From: Caldilineaceae bacterium
Lineage (GTDB): Bacteria > Chloroflexota > Anaerolineae > Caldilineales > Caldilineaceae
Assembly (NCBI GenBank): GCA_022842065.1
Contig: JALHQH010000045.1
Location: 34,912-98,911, forward strand
Direction: 5' to 3'
DNA: 64,000 nt
Of the stretch, positions 52,325-60,518 are shown in pieces. The position numbers and the translations under genes were made by a program. The stretch's first letter is position 1. Every line of letters starts with the position of its first letter. A model generated the notes under the pieces. The model did not search any database. It worked only from the letters and a program-made list of their open reading frames with translations, and was not told the origin of the DNA.

Positions 52325-53215
52325 ATGATCATCGATTCACACAATCACAGCCACTATAATGGCGTCGGCCCAGAAGGGTTGGTGGCGGAGATGGCGGCCT
52401 TTGGCATTGATCGCACCTGGCTCTTGACCTGGTATCTGCCGCCGAGTGAACATGTCCCTTCTTCGCACCGCGCCTTTAACCCACGCAATGTGCGCCCCGA
52501 TGGCACCCATGCCGGGGTGACCCTAGCCGATGTGGTCGAGGTCAGTGAACGCTTTGCCGGGCGTTTTGTGCGGGGCTATTGCCCCTGCCCCACGGAAGGC
52601 AATGCGGCTGATCTCTTTGAAGCGGCCTATCAGATCTATGGGGTGCAGGTCTGCGGCGAATGGAGTTATCGCACCCTACTTGATGACCCGCGGGCGCTCG
52701 AGTTGTTTCGCCGCGCCGGTAAACTCAACTGCCCGGTCGTCCTCCATCTCGATGTGCCGTTTCTGCCCGACGCGCAGGGCAACCCGCTCTATCAACCCTA
52801 TTGGTATGGCGGTGGGGCCGACCCTTTAGAACGGGCCTTACAAAGCTGCCCCCAGACGATCTTTATCGGCCATGCACCGGGCTTTTGGCGTTATATCAGC
52901 GGCGACGAAGCGACCGAAATGGCGGTTTACCCCAAAGGGCCAATCCAGTCGGGTGGACGGCTGCTCACCCTGTTGGATCGTTATCCCAATCTGTGGGCCG
53001 ATCTCTCTGCCGGCTCTGGTTTCACCGCCTTACAGCGCGACCTGCCCTTTGCCCGTGACTTTCTGGTCCGTTATGCGGATCGCCTGCTCTTTGGCCGTGA
53101 CGACAAAGGGGACCGGCTGCAACGGCTGCTCAACTCACTTGCCCTGCCAGACGACGTTGCCGCCAAAATTTTTTATCAGAATGCGCTGGGCCTGGTGCCA
53201 GTCGCACAATTATAA
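52325..53215 (+). CDS. Amidohydrolase-2-family TIM-barrel hydrolase/decarboxylase
   Basis: Protein of 296 residues. MIIDSHNHSHYNG is the N-terminal HxH metal motif; VVLHLDVPFLPD carries a histidine, TIFIGHAPGFW another, and NLWADLSAGSG with FGRDDKGDR the catalytic Asp region. Related enzymes are lactone hydrolases and nonoxidative aromatic decarboxylases. The start at 52325 is chosen because conserved sequence begins there; the upstream extension overlaps the dehydrogenase gene. Likely acts on a lactone from the dehydrogenases upstream. Confidence 0.88.
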   Translation: MIIDSHNHSHYNGVGPEGLVAEMAAFGIDRTWLLTWYLPPSEHVPSSHRAFNPRNVRPDGTHAGVTLADVVEVSERFAGRFVRGYCPCPTEGNAADLFEAAYQIYGVQVCGEWSYRTLLDDPRALELFRRAGKLNCPVVLHLDVPFLPDAQGNPLYQPYWYGGGADPLERALQSCPQTIFIGHAPGFWRYISGDEATEMAVYPKGPIQSGGRLLTLLDRYPNLWADLSAGSGFTALQRDLPFARDFLVRYADRLLFGRDDKGDRLQRLLNSLALPDDVAAKIFYQNALGLVPVAQL

Positions 53216-53234
53216 GGTCAATACAAATTAAGTG

Positions 53235-53306
53235 ATCCACGAAGGCACACGAAGGTGCACGAAGAAGACGCACGCCCTTCGTGTGCCTTCATGTAACTTC
53301 GTGGAT
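53235..53306. repeat. ATCCACGAAGGCACACGAAGG palindrome
   Basis: Outer ATCCACGAAG/CTTCGTGGAT ends with an inner perfect 15-base pair GAAGGCACACGAAGG (53241-53255, 53276-53290). Fragments of the same words occur at 38155-38175 and 38365-38390, so it is a dispersed repeat. Confidence 0.75.
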
Positions 53307-53332
53307 GAGCATTTTGAAAAGGGAGTAGACCA

Positions 53333-54127
53333 ATGCGCAGTGTCTTTATGATGACCGATTTGGAAGGGGTGGCCGGGGTGGTCTCTTTTGAGGATCAAGC
53401 CTTTGCCACTGGCCGTTACTATGACCAGGCCAAGCGGCTGGTCACCGCCGAAGTTAACGCCGCAGTCGAAGGGCTGCTGGAGGCCGGGGTGGAAGATATT
53501 CTGGTCTGTGACGGCCACGGGGCAGGGGGCATTTGGTTCGAGGATCTCCACCCCCAGGCGAAATTATTGCATGGCCGCCCGATCACTTTGCCCCAACTCT
53601 TTGCGCCGCTGCCCGACTATGATGCGGTGGTGATCATTGGTCAACACGCGATGGCCGGGGTGCCAACGAGCAATCAAAACCATACGCAGTCGAGCCAGAC
53701 CATCGACTATCTCAAATTAAATGGGCAACTGATCGGTGAGATTGCCCAATTTGGACTGTATGCCGGGGCGTTGGGCAAGCCCCTTTTCTATCTGAGTGGT
53801 GAATTGGATGCTTGTAAAGAGGTCGAAGCGTTGTTGCCGGGCATCACTACCACCAGCGTTAAACAAGGGCTGAGCCGCGGCGCGGCGATCTCGCTCTCCG
53901 CCACGGAAGCGCGGCGGCGCATTCGCGCGGATATCCGTCAGGCCGTCGAGCGCCAACGGAGTCAACCGTTGCCGCCATTGGTTTGGCCTGGCCCTTATCA
54001 ATTGGAAAAGCGCTTTTTCCACACCCACGTCACCGACCAAGCCCTGATGCAACCGGGGGCGGTGCGTGTGGATAGCCAAACGGTGCGCTTTTTTGCGGAA
54101 CAAGTCGAAGCTGTGCTCTATCGTTAG
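53333..54127 (+). CDS. M55-family zinc D-aminopeptidase (DppA-like)
   Basis: Zinc peptidase of 264 residues similar to Bacillus DppA. Ligands fit well: D9 and E11 (TDLEG), H62 (DGHG), H105 (GQHAM), H117 (NHT) and E136 (GEI), in the order of DppA Asp8, Glu10, His60, His104, the nucleophile His115 and Glu133. DppA forms a decamer and cuts D-Ala-D-Ala-type peptides. AAAGGGAGTAG precedes the ATG. With peptide-type permeases at both window ends, release and use of D-amino acid peptides or cell-wall fragments is possible. Confidence 0.93.
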   Translation: MRSVFMMTDLEGVAGVVSFEDQAFATGRYYDQAKRLVTAEVNAAVEGLLEAGVEDILVCDGHGAGGIWFEDLHPQAKLLHGRPITLPQLFAPLPDYDAVVIIGQHAMAGVPTSNQNHTQSSQTIDYLKLNGQLIGEIAQFGLYAGALGKPLFYLSGELDACKEVEALLPGITTTSVKQGLSRGAAISLSATEARRRIRADIRQAVERQRSQPLPPLVWPGPYQLEKRFFHTHVTDQALMQPGAVRVDSQTVRFFAEQVEAVLYR

Positions 54128-54133
54128 AGGATT

Positions 54134-55210
54134 ATGCCGATGCGCGTTGTTTTTTTCTGGGAGGCTGCGGGCCTTTCCTTGACCGAAGCAAATCCGTATG
54201 GGGGCCTCTTGGCCCGTGGTCTGGCCACGGTTGGCGTGGAGTTGGTGGCTGGTCACGCCGAAGATCTGACCGAGTCATGGCTGCGCGCCAACCAGGGGCA
54301 GGTGGCGGTGCTCCACTTTAACTGGCCCCACTACATGTACCATGGCGAGACGTTGGCCGAACGGGTGGAACGCGCCGCGGCATTGGTGAGCAATCTGGCC
54401 CTGGCCCGAGCACTGGGGTACAAGATCATTTGGACAGTACACAATCTCTATCCCCACGACAGCGGCCACTTTGCGCTGGATCGGCTGGTGCGGCTGGCGT
54501 TGACCCAGTTTGCCACCGCGATCATCGCCCACTGTAACTATGCGCGGCAACAGGTGGCGGATCATTTCCAGCGTCGTGACCAAGTTTTTGTCATCCCCCA
54601 CGGCCACTTTATCGATGCCTATCCCAACACCCTGAGCCGGGCGGAGGCGCGCCGCCAACTGGGGCTGAGCGCCGATCACTTTGTCTACTGCTTTTTTGGC
54701 AATGTGCGGCTCTACAAGGGGATCGAGCAATTGCTCGATGTTTTTCACAGCTTGCCCGGCGACCATTTGCGCCTGCTGCTGGCGGCCAAAATTTACACCG
54801 AGTACGGCACGCAGTTGGTCGAACAGGCGCGCCAAATCGATCCACGGATTGTGGTGCAGCCCTCCAACTTTTTTGCCACTGAGGAGTTTCAGCGCTTTTT
54901 CAATGCTGCTGATGTCGGCGTCTTTCCCTTTGTCAACGTGCTGACCTCCGGCTCGGTGATTACCGCGCTCTCCTTCGGCCTGCCCGTGATCACCCCCGCG
55001 GTCGGCTGTCTGCCTGAATTGGTCGATGAAGGGGTCGGGATTCTCTACGATCCACAAGCGCCCGCTGCGCTCAGACAGGCCATGTTAGCCATGCAAGCGC
55101 GCGACCTGGGGCTGCTACGCCAGGCAGCTTATCAACGGGCCAAAGCGTTAGATTGGGCGGGGATCGCGCAGCAGACGTTACAGGCCTATTTGGTCCCTGG
55201 CGGCGGGTAG
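54134..55210 (+). CDS. Glycosyltransferase (GT4-like)
   Basis: Glycosyltransferase of 358 residues with GT-B fold. Domain 1 (1-170) has VLHFNWPHYMYHG and KIIWTVHNLYPHD; domain 2 (180-358) has YCFFGNVRLYKGIEQLLDVF, the GT4 FxGxxxxxKG-like strand, and a FPFVNVLTSGSVITALSFGLPVITPAVGCLPELV stretch, with the E-x7-E-like acidic region near its end. A second ATG at 54140, 9 bases after GAGG, may be the true start. It adds a sugar to an unknown acceptor in the cytoplasm; its place between a peptidase and a hydrolase gives no substrate. Confidence 0.86.
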   Translation: MPMRVVFFWEAAGLSLTEANPYGGLLARGLATVGVELVAGHAEDLTESWLRANQGQVAVLHFNWPHYMYHGETLAERVERAAALVSNLALARALGYKIIWTVHNLYPHDSGHFALDRLVRLALTQFATAIIAHCNYARQQVADHFQRRDQVFVIPHGHFIDAYPNTLSRAEARRQLGLSADHFVYCFFGNVRLYKGIEQLLDVFHSLPGDHLRLLLAAKIYTEYGTQLVEQARQIDPRIVVQPSNFFATEEFQRFFNAADVGVFPFVNVLTSGSVITALSFGLPVITPAVGCLPELVDEGVGILYDPQAPAALRQAMLAMQARDLGLLRQAAYQRAKALDWAGIAQQTLQAYLVPGGG

Positions 55211-55273
55211 CGGCGAATTCATTCGCCGTCAGCAAAGCAATAAAGTTCTATCGGAATTCAGCGGGGGTGACAC

Positions 55274-55390
55274 GCTCGCCCTGGGCTAAAGCCGCAGGGC
55301 TACCAAACAACGCCGGGTAAACCCGGCTAAAGGAGCCGGGTTTACCCGGCGTTGTCTCTTAGCCCGGGTGCCCACTGGGCGCGTTTACGG
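55274..55390. repeat. AACAACGCCGGGT palindrome, copy 2 of 3
   Basis: TCGCCCTGGGCTAAAGCCGC (55276) leads to perfect 22-base arms (55307-55328, 55334-55355), then TTAGCCCGGGTGCCCACTGG to about 55386. The flanks are the same modules as those next to the copies at 38231 and 60361, in different order. Confidence 0.88.
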
Positions 55391-55443
55391 CGGGGTGGGG
55401 CAGTCGTTACAAAATCCGAACAATCATCAGGAGAGGACCCAAC

Positions 55444-57003
55444 GTGTTTAGTGATTTTACCACCTATCGCCCCCTGGTCGAGGGTTATTCGGCGCAGTGG
55501 AGTTATCAACCGGGCGATGAGGTTGCGTTTCACTGTTCATCCAGCACCAGCAGCTTTGCGGTCGAAATCGCACGCATTACCGATGCGCGGAGCGTGGTTT
55601 GGCAGCGTAATGGTATTCCCGGCAGTGTGCAGCCGGTGCCGCCGAACGCACATCGCGCGGGCTGTGATTGGCCGGTCACCTTTTCGCTGACCATCCCCCC
55701 CGATTGGCCGTCAGGCTTTTATGAGGTGGCCTTCTACGCCGATGGGGCGAGTGGGCTCGAAGCAACGGGCCACGCCTTCTTTGTCGTGCGGTCGGCTCAC
55801 CCTGGCCGCGACACATCGATCCTGCTTGTCTTGGGCACGAATACTTACAATGCCTACAACAAGTGGGGTGGGGAATGTCTCTACACCGGTTCGCCCGCAG
55901 TCTCCTTTGCGCGACCATTGGAACCAGGGTTTATCGTCAAGCCGGTTGATGCGGATGGCTTTGATGGGCGTATGGCCCAAATTGGATCAGCACCTGATCC
56001 TGATCATCAACGCCTACAGCAGTACATGTTGGACCACCAGCTTGCCTTTTGGGCGAGTTCGGGCGGCTGGTGGAATTGGGAGCGGCGCTTTGTGGCCTGG
56101 GCAGCGCGCAACGGCTACCAGATCGACGTTGCGATCAACCGCGACCTAGAGACCAACCCGGAACTCTTGCATCACTACCAGTTGATGATTAGTGTGGGCC
56201 ATGATGAGTATTGGTCGTGGGGCATCCGCAATGCGGTCGATAATTTTGTTGCGGCAGGGGGCAATGTCGCCTTCTTTTCGGGCAATGCGGTCTACTGGCA
56301 GGTACGCTATGAAGATGACGGGCGCACGATGGTCTGTCACAAATATAGCGCGCGCCAGAGCGATCCGGTGATGGGCACCGCGCAGGAGTATTTGCTCACC
56401 AGCATCTGGTCCGACCCGTTGATTGGGCGGCCGGAAAATCAGACCACGGGGTTGAGCTTCTGTCGCGGTGGTTATATCCGCTTTGGCCAGGGGGTGCCTA
56501 ACAGCAGCGGCGCGTACACGATTTACCAGCCCGACCACTGGGTCTTTGCCGACACGGGGCTGCGTTACGGTGATCCACTCGGCCTTGGTTCCTATATTGT
56601 CACCTATGAGGTCGACGGCTGTGACTTCACCATGCAGAACGGTGTGCCCGTGCCCACCCACAGTGACGGTACACCCGATGGCTTTACGATCCTGGCCCTC
56701 GCGCCGGCGCGGTTGCTCGCCAACCAGCCCGCCAACCGGGAGATCATCGTGCCGCTCTCCTATGATGTCGATGGGCTGGGCGATCTCGAATATACGGCAA
56801 CGATCCTCTTTGGTGACGATTCTCCCGCAAACCAGGCGAAAGTGGCGCACGGGCACGCCGTGATGGGGCTTTTTCAACGCGGTGGCACCGTCTTTAACGC
56901 CGGCACGACCGATTGGGCCTATGGGCTGGACGCTGATCCGCTGGTACAGCAGGTGACCCGGAACGTGCTTGACCGGTTGAGCCGACCGGCAACAGGAGCA
57001 TAA
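55444..57003 (+). CDS. N,N-dimethylformamidase large-subunit-like protein
   Basis: Protein of 519 residues. Residues 1-120 form a beta domain (FTTYRPLVEGYSAQWSYQPGDEVAFHCS; SGFYEVAFYADG), and the remainder matches the N,N-dimethylformamidase beta-subunit C-terminal domain: LVLGTNTYNAYNKWGG, ISVGHDEYWSWGIRNAVDNF, AFFSGNAVYWQVRYE and FNAGTTDWAYGL. In true DMFase an iron center is bound by two Tyr and Glu; equivalents here (NAYNKWGG, HDEYW) look compatible but are not proven. CAGGAGAGGACC precedes a GTG start. No small alpha-subunit gene is seen. Its ATG-to-stop overlap with the hydrolase downstream (TAATG) couples them. Confidence 0.78.
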   Translation: MFSDFTTYRPLVEGYSAQWSYQPGDEVAFHCSSSTSSFAVEIARITDARSVVWQRNGIPGSVQPVPPNAHRAGCDWPVTFSLTIPPDWPSGFYEVAFYADGASGLEATGHAFFVVRSAHPGRDTSILLVLGTNTYNAYNKWGGECLYTGSPAVSFARPLEPGFIVKPVDADGFDGRMAQIGSAPDPDHQRLQQYMLDHQLAFWASSGGWWNWERRFVAWAARNGYQIDVAINRDLETNPELLHHYQLMISVGHDEYWSWGIRNAVDNFVAAGGNVAFFSGNAVYWQVRYEDDGRTMVCHKYSARQSDPVMGTAQEYLLTSIWSDPLIGRPENQTTGLSFCRGGYIRFGQGVPNSSGAYTIYQPDHWVFADTGLRYGDPLGLGSYIVTYEVDGCDFTMQNGVPVPTHSDGTPDGFTILALAPARLLANQPANREIIVPLSYDVDGLGDLEYTATILFGDDSPANQAKVAHGHAVMGLFQRGGTVFNAGTTDWAYGLDADPLVQQVTRNVLDRLSRPATGA

Positions 57004-57767
57004 TGTTTACGATCACCGCCATAACCATCGCTACCGCCACAGGCAACCTGACCTACTGGCTGCATCGCCCGACGGCGCAACCCGCTGGGCGGGGCAGCAT
57101 TTTGTTGTTAACCTTTTGCTCGACGCGGCAGGCAGCATTTTACGAACATCCCTATGACATTCCGGCGCGCCTTTTTGCCGATGCAGGGCACGCCGTCGCC
57201 AGTTTTGATCTGCCCAACCACGGCGAGCAGATTAACCACTTTGGCGAGGGCATCGCGGGCTTCTGTGCCGCTTTTTGTGCAGGGGCTGATCCCTTTCAGC
57301 AATTTATCGAACAAGGCCGGGCGGTGATCGACGACTGTTTGGCACAGGGGGTAGGCACGGCGGGGATCGTGCTCTGTGGTCTCTCCCGCGCCGGCTACTG
57401 TGCGTTGCGGCTGGCGGCGGCTGAGCTACGTATCCGGGCCGTCGCCGGGCTGGCCCCGGTGGTCGATTGGCGGCAGTTGCGCGAGTTCGCCGAGGTGCGC
57501 GATCAGCCCGCGGTCGCGGCATTGACCCTGGAGCACTGGGCGGAAGCGTTGGCCGGCTGCGCGGTTTTCCTGACGATTGGCAACGGTGACAGCCGTGTGA
57601 GCAGCGCCAGTTGTGCCCACTTTGCCTGGCGCTTGCTGGCCCTTGAAGCCGCCCTGCAGATCAAATCATCGCGGCTGCAAGTGCACATTGTCGATGCGCC
57701 TGATCATGCGTTGCCGGATCACTGGCGGGCGGCCGGCGCAACCTTTCTATTAGCGTGCAGCCAGTGA
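57003..57767 (+). CDS. Alpha/beta-hydrolase
   Basis: Serine hydrolase of 254 residues. The nucleophile elbow is GLSRAGYCALRLAAAE (about 122-137, S124), an oxyanion strand ILLLTFCSTRQA lies near 35-46, and VHIVDAPDHALPDHW contains the likely catalytic histidine. The lid is small. Its start overlaps the stop of the dimethylformamidase-like gene (one base), so they are made together and may act in sequence on an amide or ester. Esterase or lipase activity is inference. Confidence 0.82.
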   Translation: MFTITAITIATATGNLTYWLHRPTAQPAGRGSILLLTFCSTRQAAFYEHPYDIPARLFADAGHAVASFDLPNHGEQINHFGEGIAGFCAAFCAGADPFQQFIEQGRAVIDDCLAQGVGTAGIVLCGLSRAGYCALRLAAAELRIRAVAGLAPVVDWRQLREFAEVRDQPAVAALTLEHWAEALAGCAVFLTIGNGDSRVSSASCAHFAWRLLALEAALQIKSSRLQVHIVDAPDHALPDHWRAAGATFLLACSQ

Positions 57768-58083
57768 GGCCGCATCGCGATAGTCACGCCTGGAAATTGC
57801 GTGTAGTCGTTTTTGGTTCTGGATCGGTAGGAATGCCCTTTTTTCCGCAGTACAGGGCCAGAGGGATTTCCCTATAAATTTTTGCCGGAGTAAAGTATGT
57901 GCTATGTAGCCTACACCTAGCAGGGTGCATAGTACCTATCAACTATCAGTAGCGCGCAACGCCCTATGCCGAGCCACGCCCAAGGGGCACCCGGTGACAG
58001 GTGGCAGGCCATGGACCATGCCGCGTACGATTGTGGTCTACTGACGATAAGTTTCAATATTAACTAGAGAAAGTGAAAGTCCA
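57768..58083. other. 316-bp gap with no gene
   Basis: No gene or clear palindrome was found. A GAGGTGACAGG-like word (GGTGACAGGTGGCAGGCCATGG near 57993-58015) resembles part of the hairpin at 34871-34936, and AT-rich stretches occur at 57878-57900. Nothing else is claimed. Confidence 0.6.
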
Positions 58084-58866
58084 ATGCGTAAGAGCAAAAT
58101 GTTAGCGAAGTTTCGAAGTGGTGGTTTTGCCAGGGTTTGTGGCTTGGGGCACTATCTGCCCTTTTTTATTCGTTACGCCGCGCAAAATAAATATGACGGC
58201 ATTTGGTTTGATCTGGAACACCGGGCGATGGACCAACGGGAAGTGCAGTCGGTGATCGCGCTCTGTAATCAATTCGACATCGACTGTATGGTCCGGCCGC
58301 CTACCCTAGAACGCACCCGCCTTTACCGCTATTTGGAAGATGGCGCGGCCGGCTTTTTGATGCCATTGGTCTCTGAGCCACAAATGGCCTATGACATTGT
58401 ACAGGCCGTCAAATATCCACCCTTGGGCAACCGTGGCATGGATGGTGCTGGGCTGGACGGCGATTTTGGGATCACGGTTTGGCATGAGGGTAGCACCTAC
58501 AACACCGATGCCAACCGCGAAACCTTTGTGCTCACCCAGGTCGAGACGCCACAGGCCGTTGCCAATGCCGAGGAGATCGCCTCGATTGAAGGGGTTGATG
58601 GCCTGTTCATTGGCCCAGCAGATCTTAATTTGCGCATTGCGACAACCGCGGCCGGCAAAGGGCTCACCTTTGAAAAGGCGATTGAAACGGTCGCCGCCGC
58701 CGCCGAGAAACATGGCAAAGTGTGGGGGATCACCGCCGGGTCGATTGCGCAGATCAAACACTACCGCTCACTAGGCGCGCAGATCGTGCCCTGGGGCGGC
58801 GACTTTGCCCTGATGAATGTCTTAAAGAAAGCCGGCGAGGAATTGGACGAGGTGCCGGGCGCATAG
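58084..58866 (+). CDS. HpcH/HpaI-family aldolase
   Basis: Class II pyruvate-type aldolase of 260 residues. DGIWFDLEHRAMDQREVQSVIALC, LMPLVSEPQMAYDIVQAVKYPPLGNRGMDG and VLTQVETPQAVANAEEIASIEGVDGLFIGPADL are family hallmarks with the metal-binding Glu and Asp. Members split 2-keto-3-deoxy-sugar acids such as those from UxuA-type dehydratases into pyruvate plus an aldehyde. No strong ribosome-binding site (GAAAGTGAAAG). A 56-base perfect palindrome follows. Confidence 0.92.
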   Translation: MRKSKMLAKFRSGGFARVCGLGHYLPFFIRYAAQNKYDGIWFDLEHRAMDQREVQSVIALCNQFDIDCMVRPPTLERTRLYRYLEDGAAGFLMPLVSEPQMAYDIVQAVKYPPLGNRGMDGAGLDGDFGITVWHEGSTYNTDANRETFVLTQVETPQAVANAEEIASIEGVDGLFIGPADLNLRIATTAAGKGLTFEKAIETVAAAAEKHGKVWGITAGSIAQIKHYRSLGAQIVPWGGDFALMNVLKKAGEELDEVPGA

Positions 58867-58873
58867 CGTTTGA

Positions 58874-58929
58874 TCGGCATCGACTGCGTAGCGGCACGGC
58901 ATGCCGTGCCGCTACGCAGTCGATGCCGA
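58874..58929. repeat. 56-bp perfect loop-free palindrome
   Basis: Every base of 28-bp half-sites is symmetric about 58901/58902; the centre is GGCATGCC and the half-site starts TCGGCATCGACTGCGTAGCG. The GTAGCGGCACG core is shared with 7684-7717. Such perfect symmetry is unusual and can extrude as a cruciform; it is also an efficient transcription stop. Confidence 0.9.
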
Positions 58930-58966
58930 CCATTGCTCCCGTTTACGCTAGGAAAGATGAACAATC

Positions 58967-60163
58967 ATGCAAACGATTCAACCCAAAGAAGCGATTGATT
59001 TTGAAACCAACAAGCGGCTGCTCAACCGCTATCGGTTTGTCGAATATGAGCTGATGCGCATTCTCACCGGTTGGTTGCCGGCTACGGGACGGATGGAGTG
59101 GAAGCTGGCCATGGGGCGACTGTTGTGGGAGGATGCCCAACATGTGCAGCACCTCTATCAACGGCTGCGCGAGGTGCAGACGCCGGCCTTTCGCCCGCCG
59201 GATGATCCAGCCCTGGAAACGTTAATGGCCCAAGCGATCAACGCACCCACTGCTGCGGATCTGCTGGCGGGGCTCTTCCGGGTGATCAAACCGGCGCTGC
59301 TGGCGGCCTATCAATGGCACAGCGCGCAGACCTTTGCCAACCCGGATGCGCCGACGCTCTATGCCTTCAAACATATTGTGCTGGATGAAACCGAACATGT
59401 GCAATGGGCGCAGGCTGAATTGGCCGATCACCCGGTCGGGGCGTGGGAAGCGTACTTGGTGGACCTGCTTTGCGCCGCCGGTGGCATTACGGGCAATGAG
59501 ACGCGACTACCGGTTGCCATCAACGCCGATCTTGGTCGGCCCTTTACCTTGCCCCGCCAGGCCGCGCGCGATGAGCGCTTTGCGCTGGTCAACCGCAATG
59601 CCGGCAAGATTCAGCGCGATCCGGATCTCGCCACGCGGCGGCGCATGGAGTTTGAAAATTATAGCCAGGAGATGCTTGCCGCCGAGACCGTGGCCAATGT
59701 GATCTTTGCCTCGCCGCAGATGCCCTGGCCCTTTGTCTATGACAGCGCCCGCCATCTCTACGATGAAACGCGCCACTGCAAACTGGGCATTGAGTGGATG
59801 GCACAGTATGGTATTGACTTTACAAGTGTGCCCCAAAACACGCTGATCTACGAGTGGCGCAGTCAATATGACCCCGCCACCCAGTACACCATGTTGACGA
59901 TGGGCAACGAAGTCCATGCCTTCCCCTATCGCCACGAAAGCATCAAAGCCTACGAGCAGATCGACGACCAGCTCTCGATTCAATATATCAACTATGATAT
60001 GGCGGACGAGCGCACCCACGTCGCCTACGGCAAGAAGTGGATTCCCGAACTGTTGAAATCACAAGGGATCGATACGCCGCCGGAGCAATTCGTCGAGGAG
60101 GCGGTCGCCCTGTGGGAGCGGGAGTATCGATCGGGGTTGTTGCCAATTCATGATCAGGGTTAG
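58967..60163 (+). CDS. Ferritin-like protein with two four-helix units (DUF455-like)
   Basis: Protein of 398 residues, mostly helical. ExxH-like iron motifs are repeated: EYELMRI and WEDAQHVQHLYQR near the N-terminus, VLDETEHVQWAQ in mid protein, AAETVANVIF and YDETRHCKLG near 245-270, and DMADERTHVAYGKKW near 345. That gives two sets of Glu and His as in a duplicated ferritin-like fold. A di-iron oxidase or hydroxylase is possible. AGGAAAG lies 13 bases before the ATG. It follows a palindrome and is the last plus-strand gene. Confidence 0.78.
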   Translation: MQTIQPKEAIDFETNKRLLNRYRFVEYELMRILTGWLPATGRMEWKLAMGRLLWEDAQHVQHLYQRLREVQTPAFRPPDDPALETLMAQAINAPTAADLLAGLFRVIKPALLAAYQWHSAQTFANPDAPTLYAFKHIVLDETEHVQWAQAELADHPVGAWEAYLVDLLCAAGGITGNETRLPVAINADLGRPFTLPRQAARDERFALVNRNAGKIQRDPDLATRRRMEFENYSQEMLAAETVANVIFASPQMPWPFVYDSARHLYDETRHCKLGIEWMAQYGIDFTSVPQNTLIYEWRSQYDPATQYTMLTMGNEVHAFPYRHESIKAYEQIDDQLSIQYINYDMADERTHVAYGKKWIPELLKSQGIDTPPEQFVEEAVALWEREYRSGLLPIHDQG

Positions 60164-60518
60164 GGCCCGGTTGATGGAGATAAAAAATAGATCTTATTCC
60201 GATTTAATTTTCTTACTGGAGAAATGCTCCTGACGGCACCCAAAGGGTTCCCGCAAATCCGTCAGCCATCACTGGGTTGTCAAACCCAGTGAGAGCAAAT
60301 CGGAATAAACTCTAATATTGGTTCAACCCGATCTTAAGGGGTTGACATCGCCGTCCCGCCGTAAACGCGCCCAGTGGGCACCCGGGCTACCGAACAACGC
60401 CGGGTAAACCCGGCTCCCTTAGCCGGGTTTACCCGGCGTTGTTGCGTAGCCCTGCGGCTTTAGCCCAGGGCGGGCTCTTCGACAAGCTCAGCCGCTGTTC
60501 CCTTACCGGTTTAATTTC
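60164..60518. other. 355-bp convergent gap with three stems
   Basis: Between convergent genes. Contains an imperfect palindrome with ends TTATTCCGATTT/AAATCGGAATAA (60194-60308) and an inner hairpin TCACTGGGTTGTCAAACCCAGTGA, then the third AACAACGCCGGGT copy at 60361-60474. No gene is seen. Confidence 0.75.
60361..60474. repeat. AACAACGCCGGGT palindrome, copy 3 of 3
   Basis: Perfect 23-base arms (60393-60415, 60421-60443) with a 5-base loop, flanked left by GCCCAGTGGGCACCCGGGCT and right by TAGCCCTGCGGCTTTAGCCC. The flanks repeat modules of the GTCATTCCGCGCCCA element and of copies 1 and 2. Confidence 0.88.
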
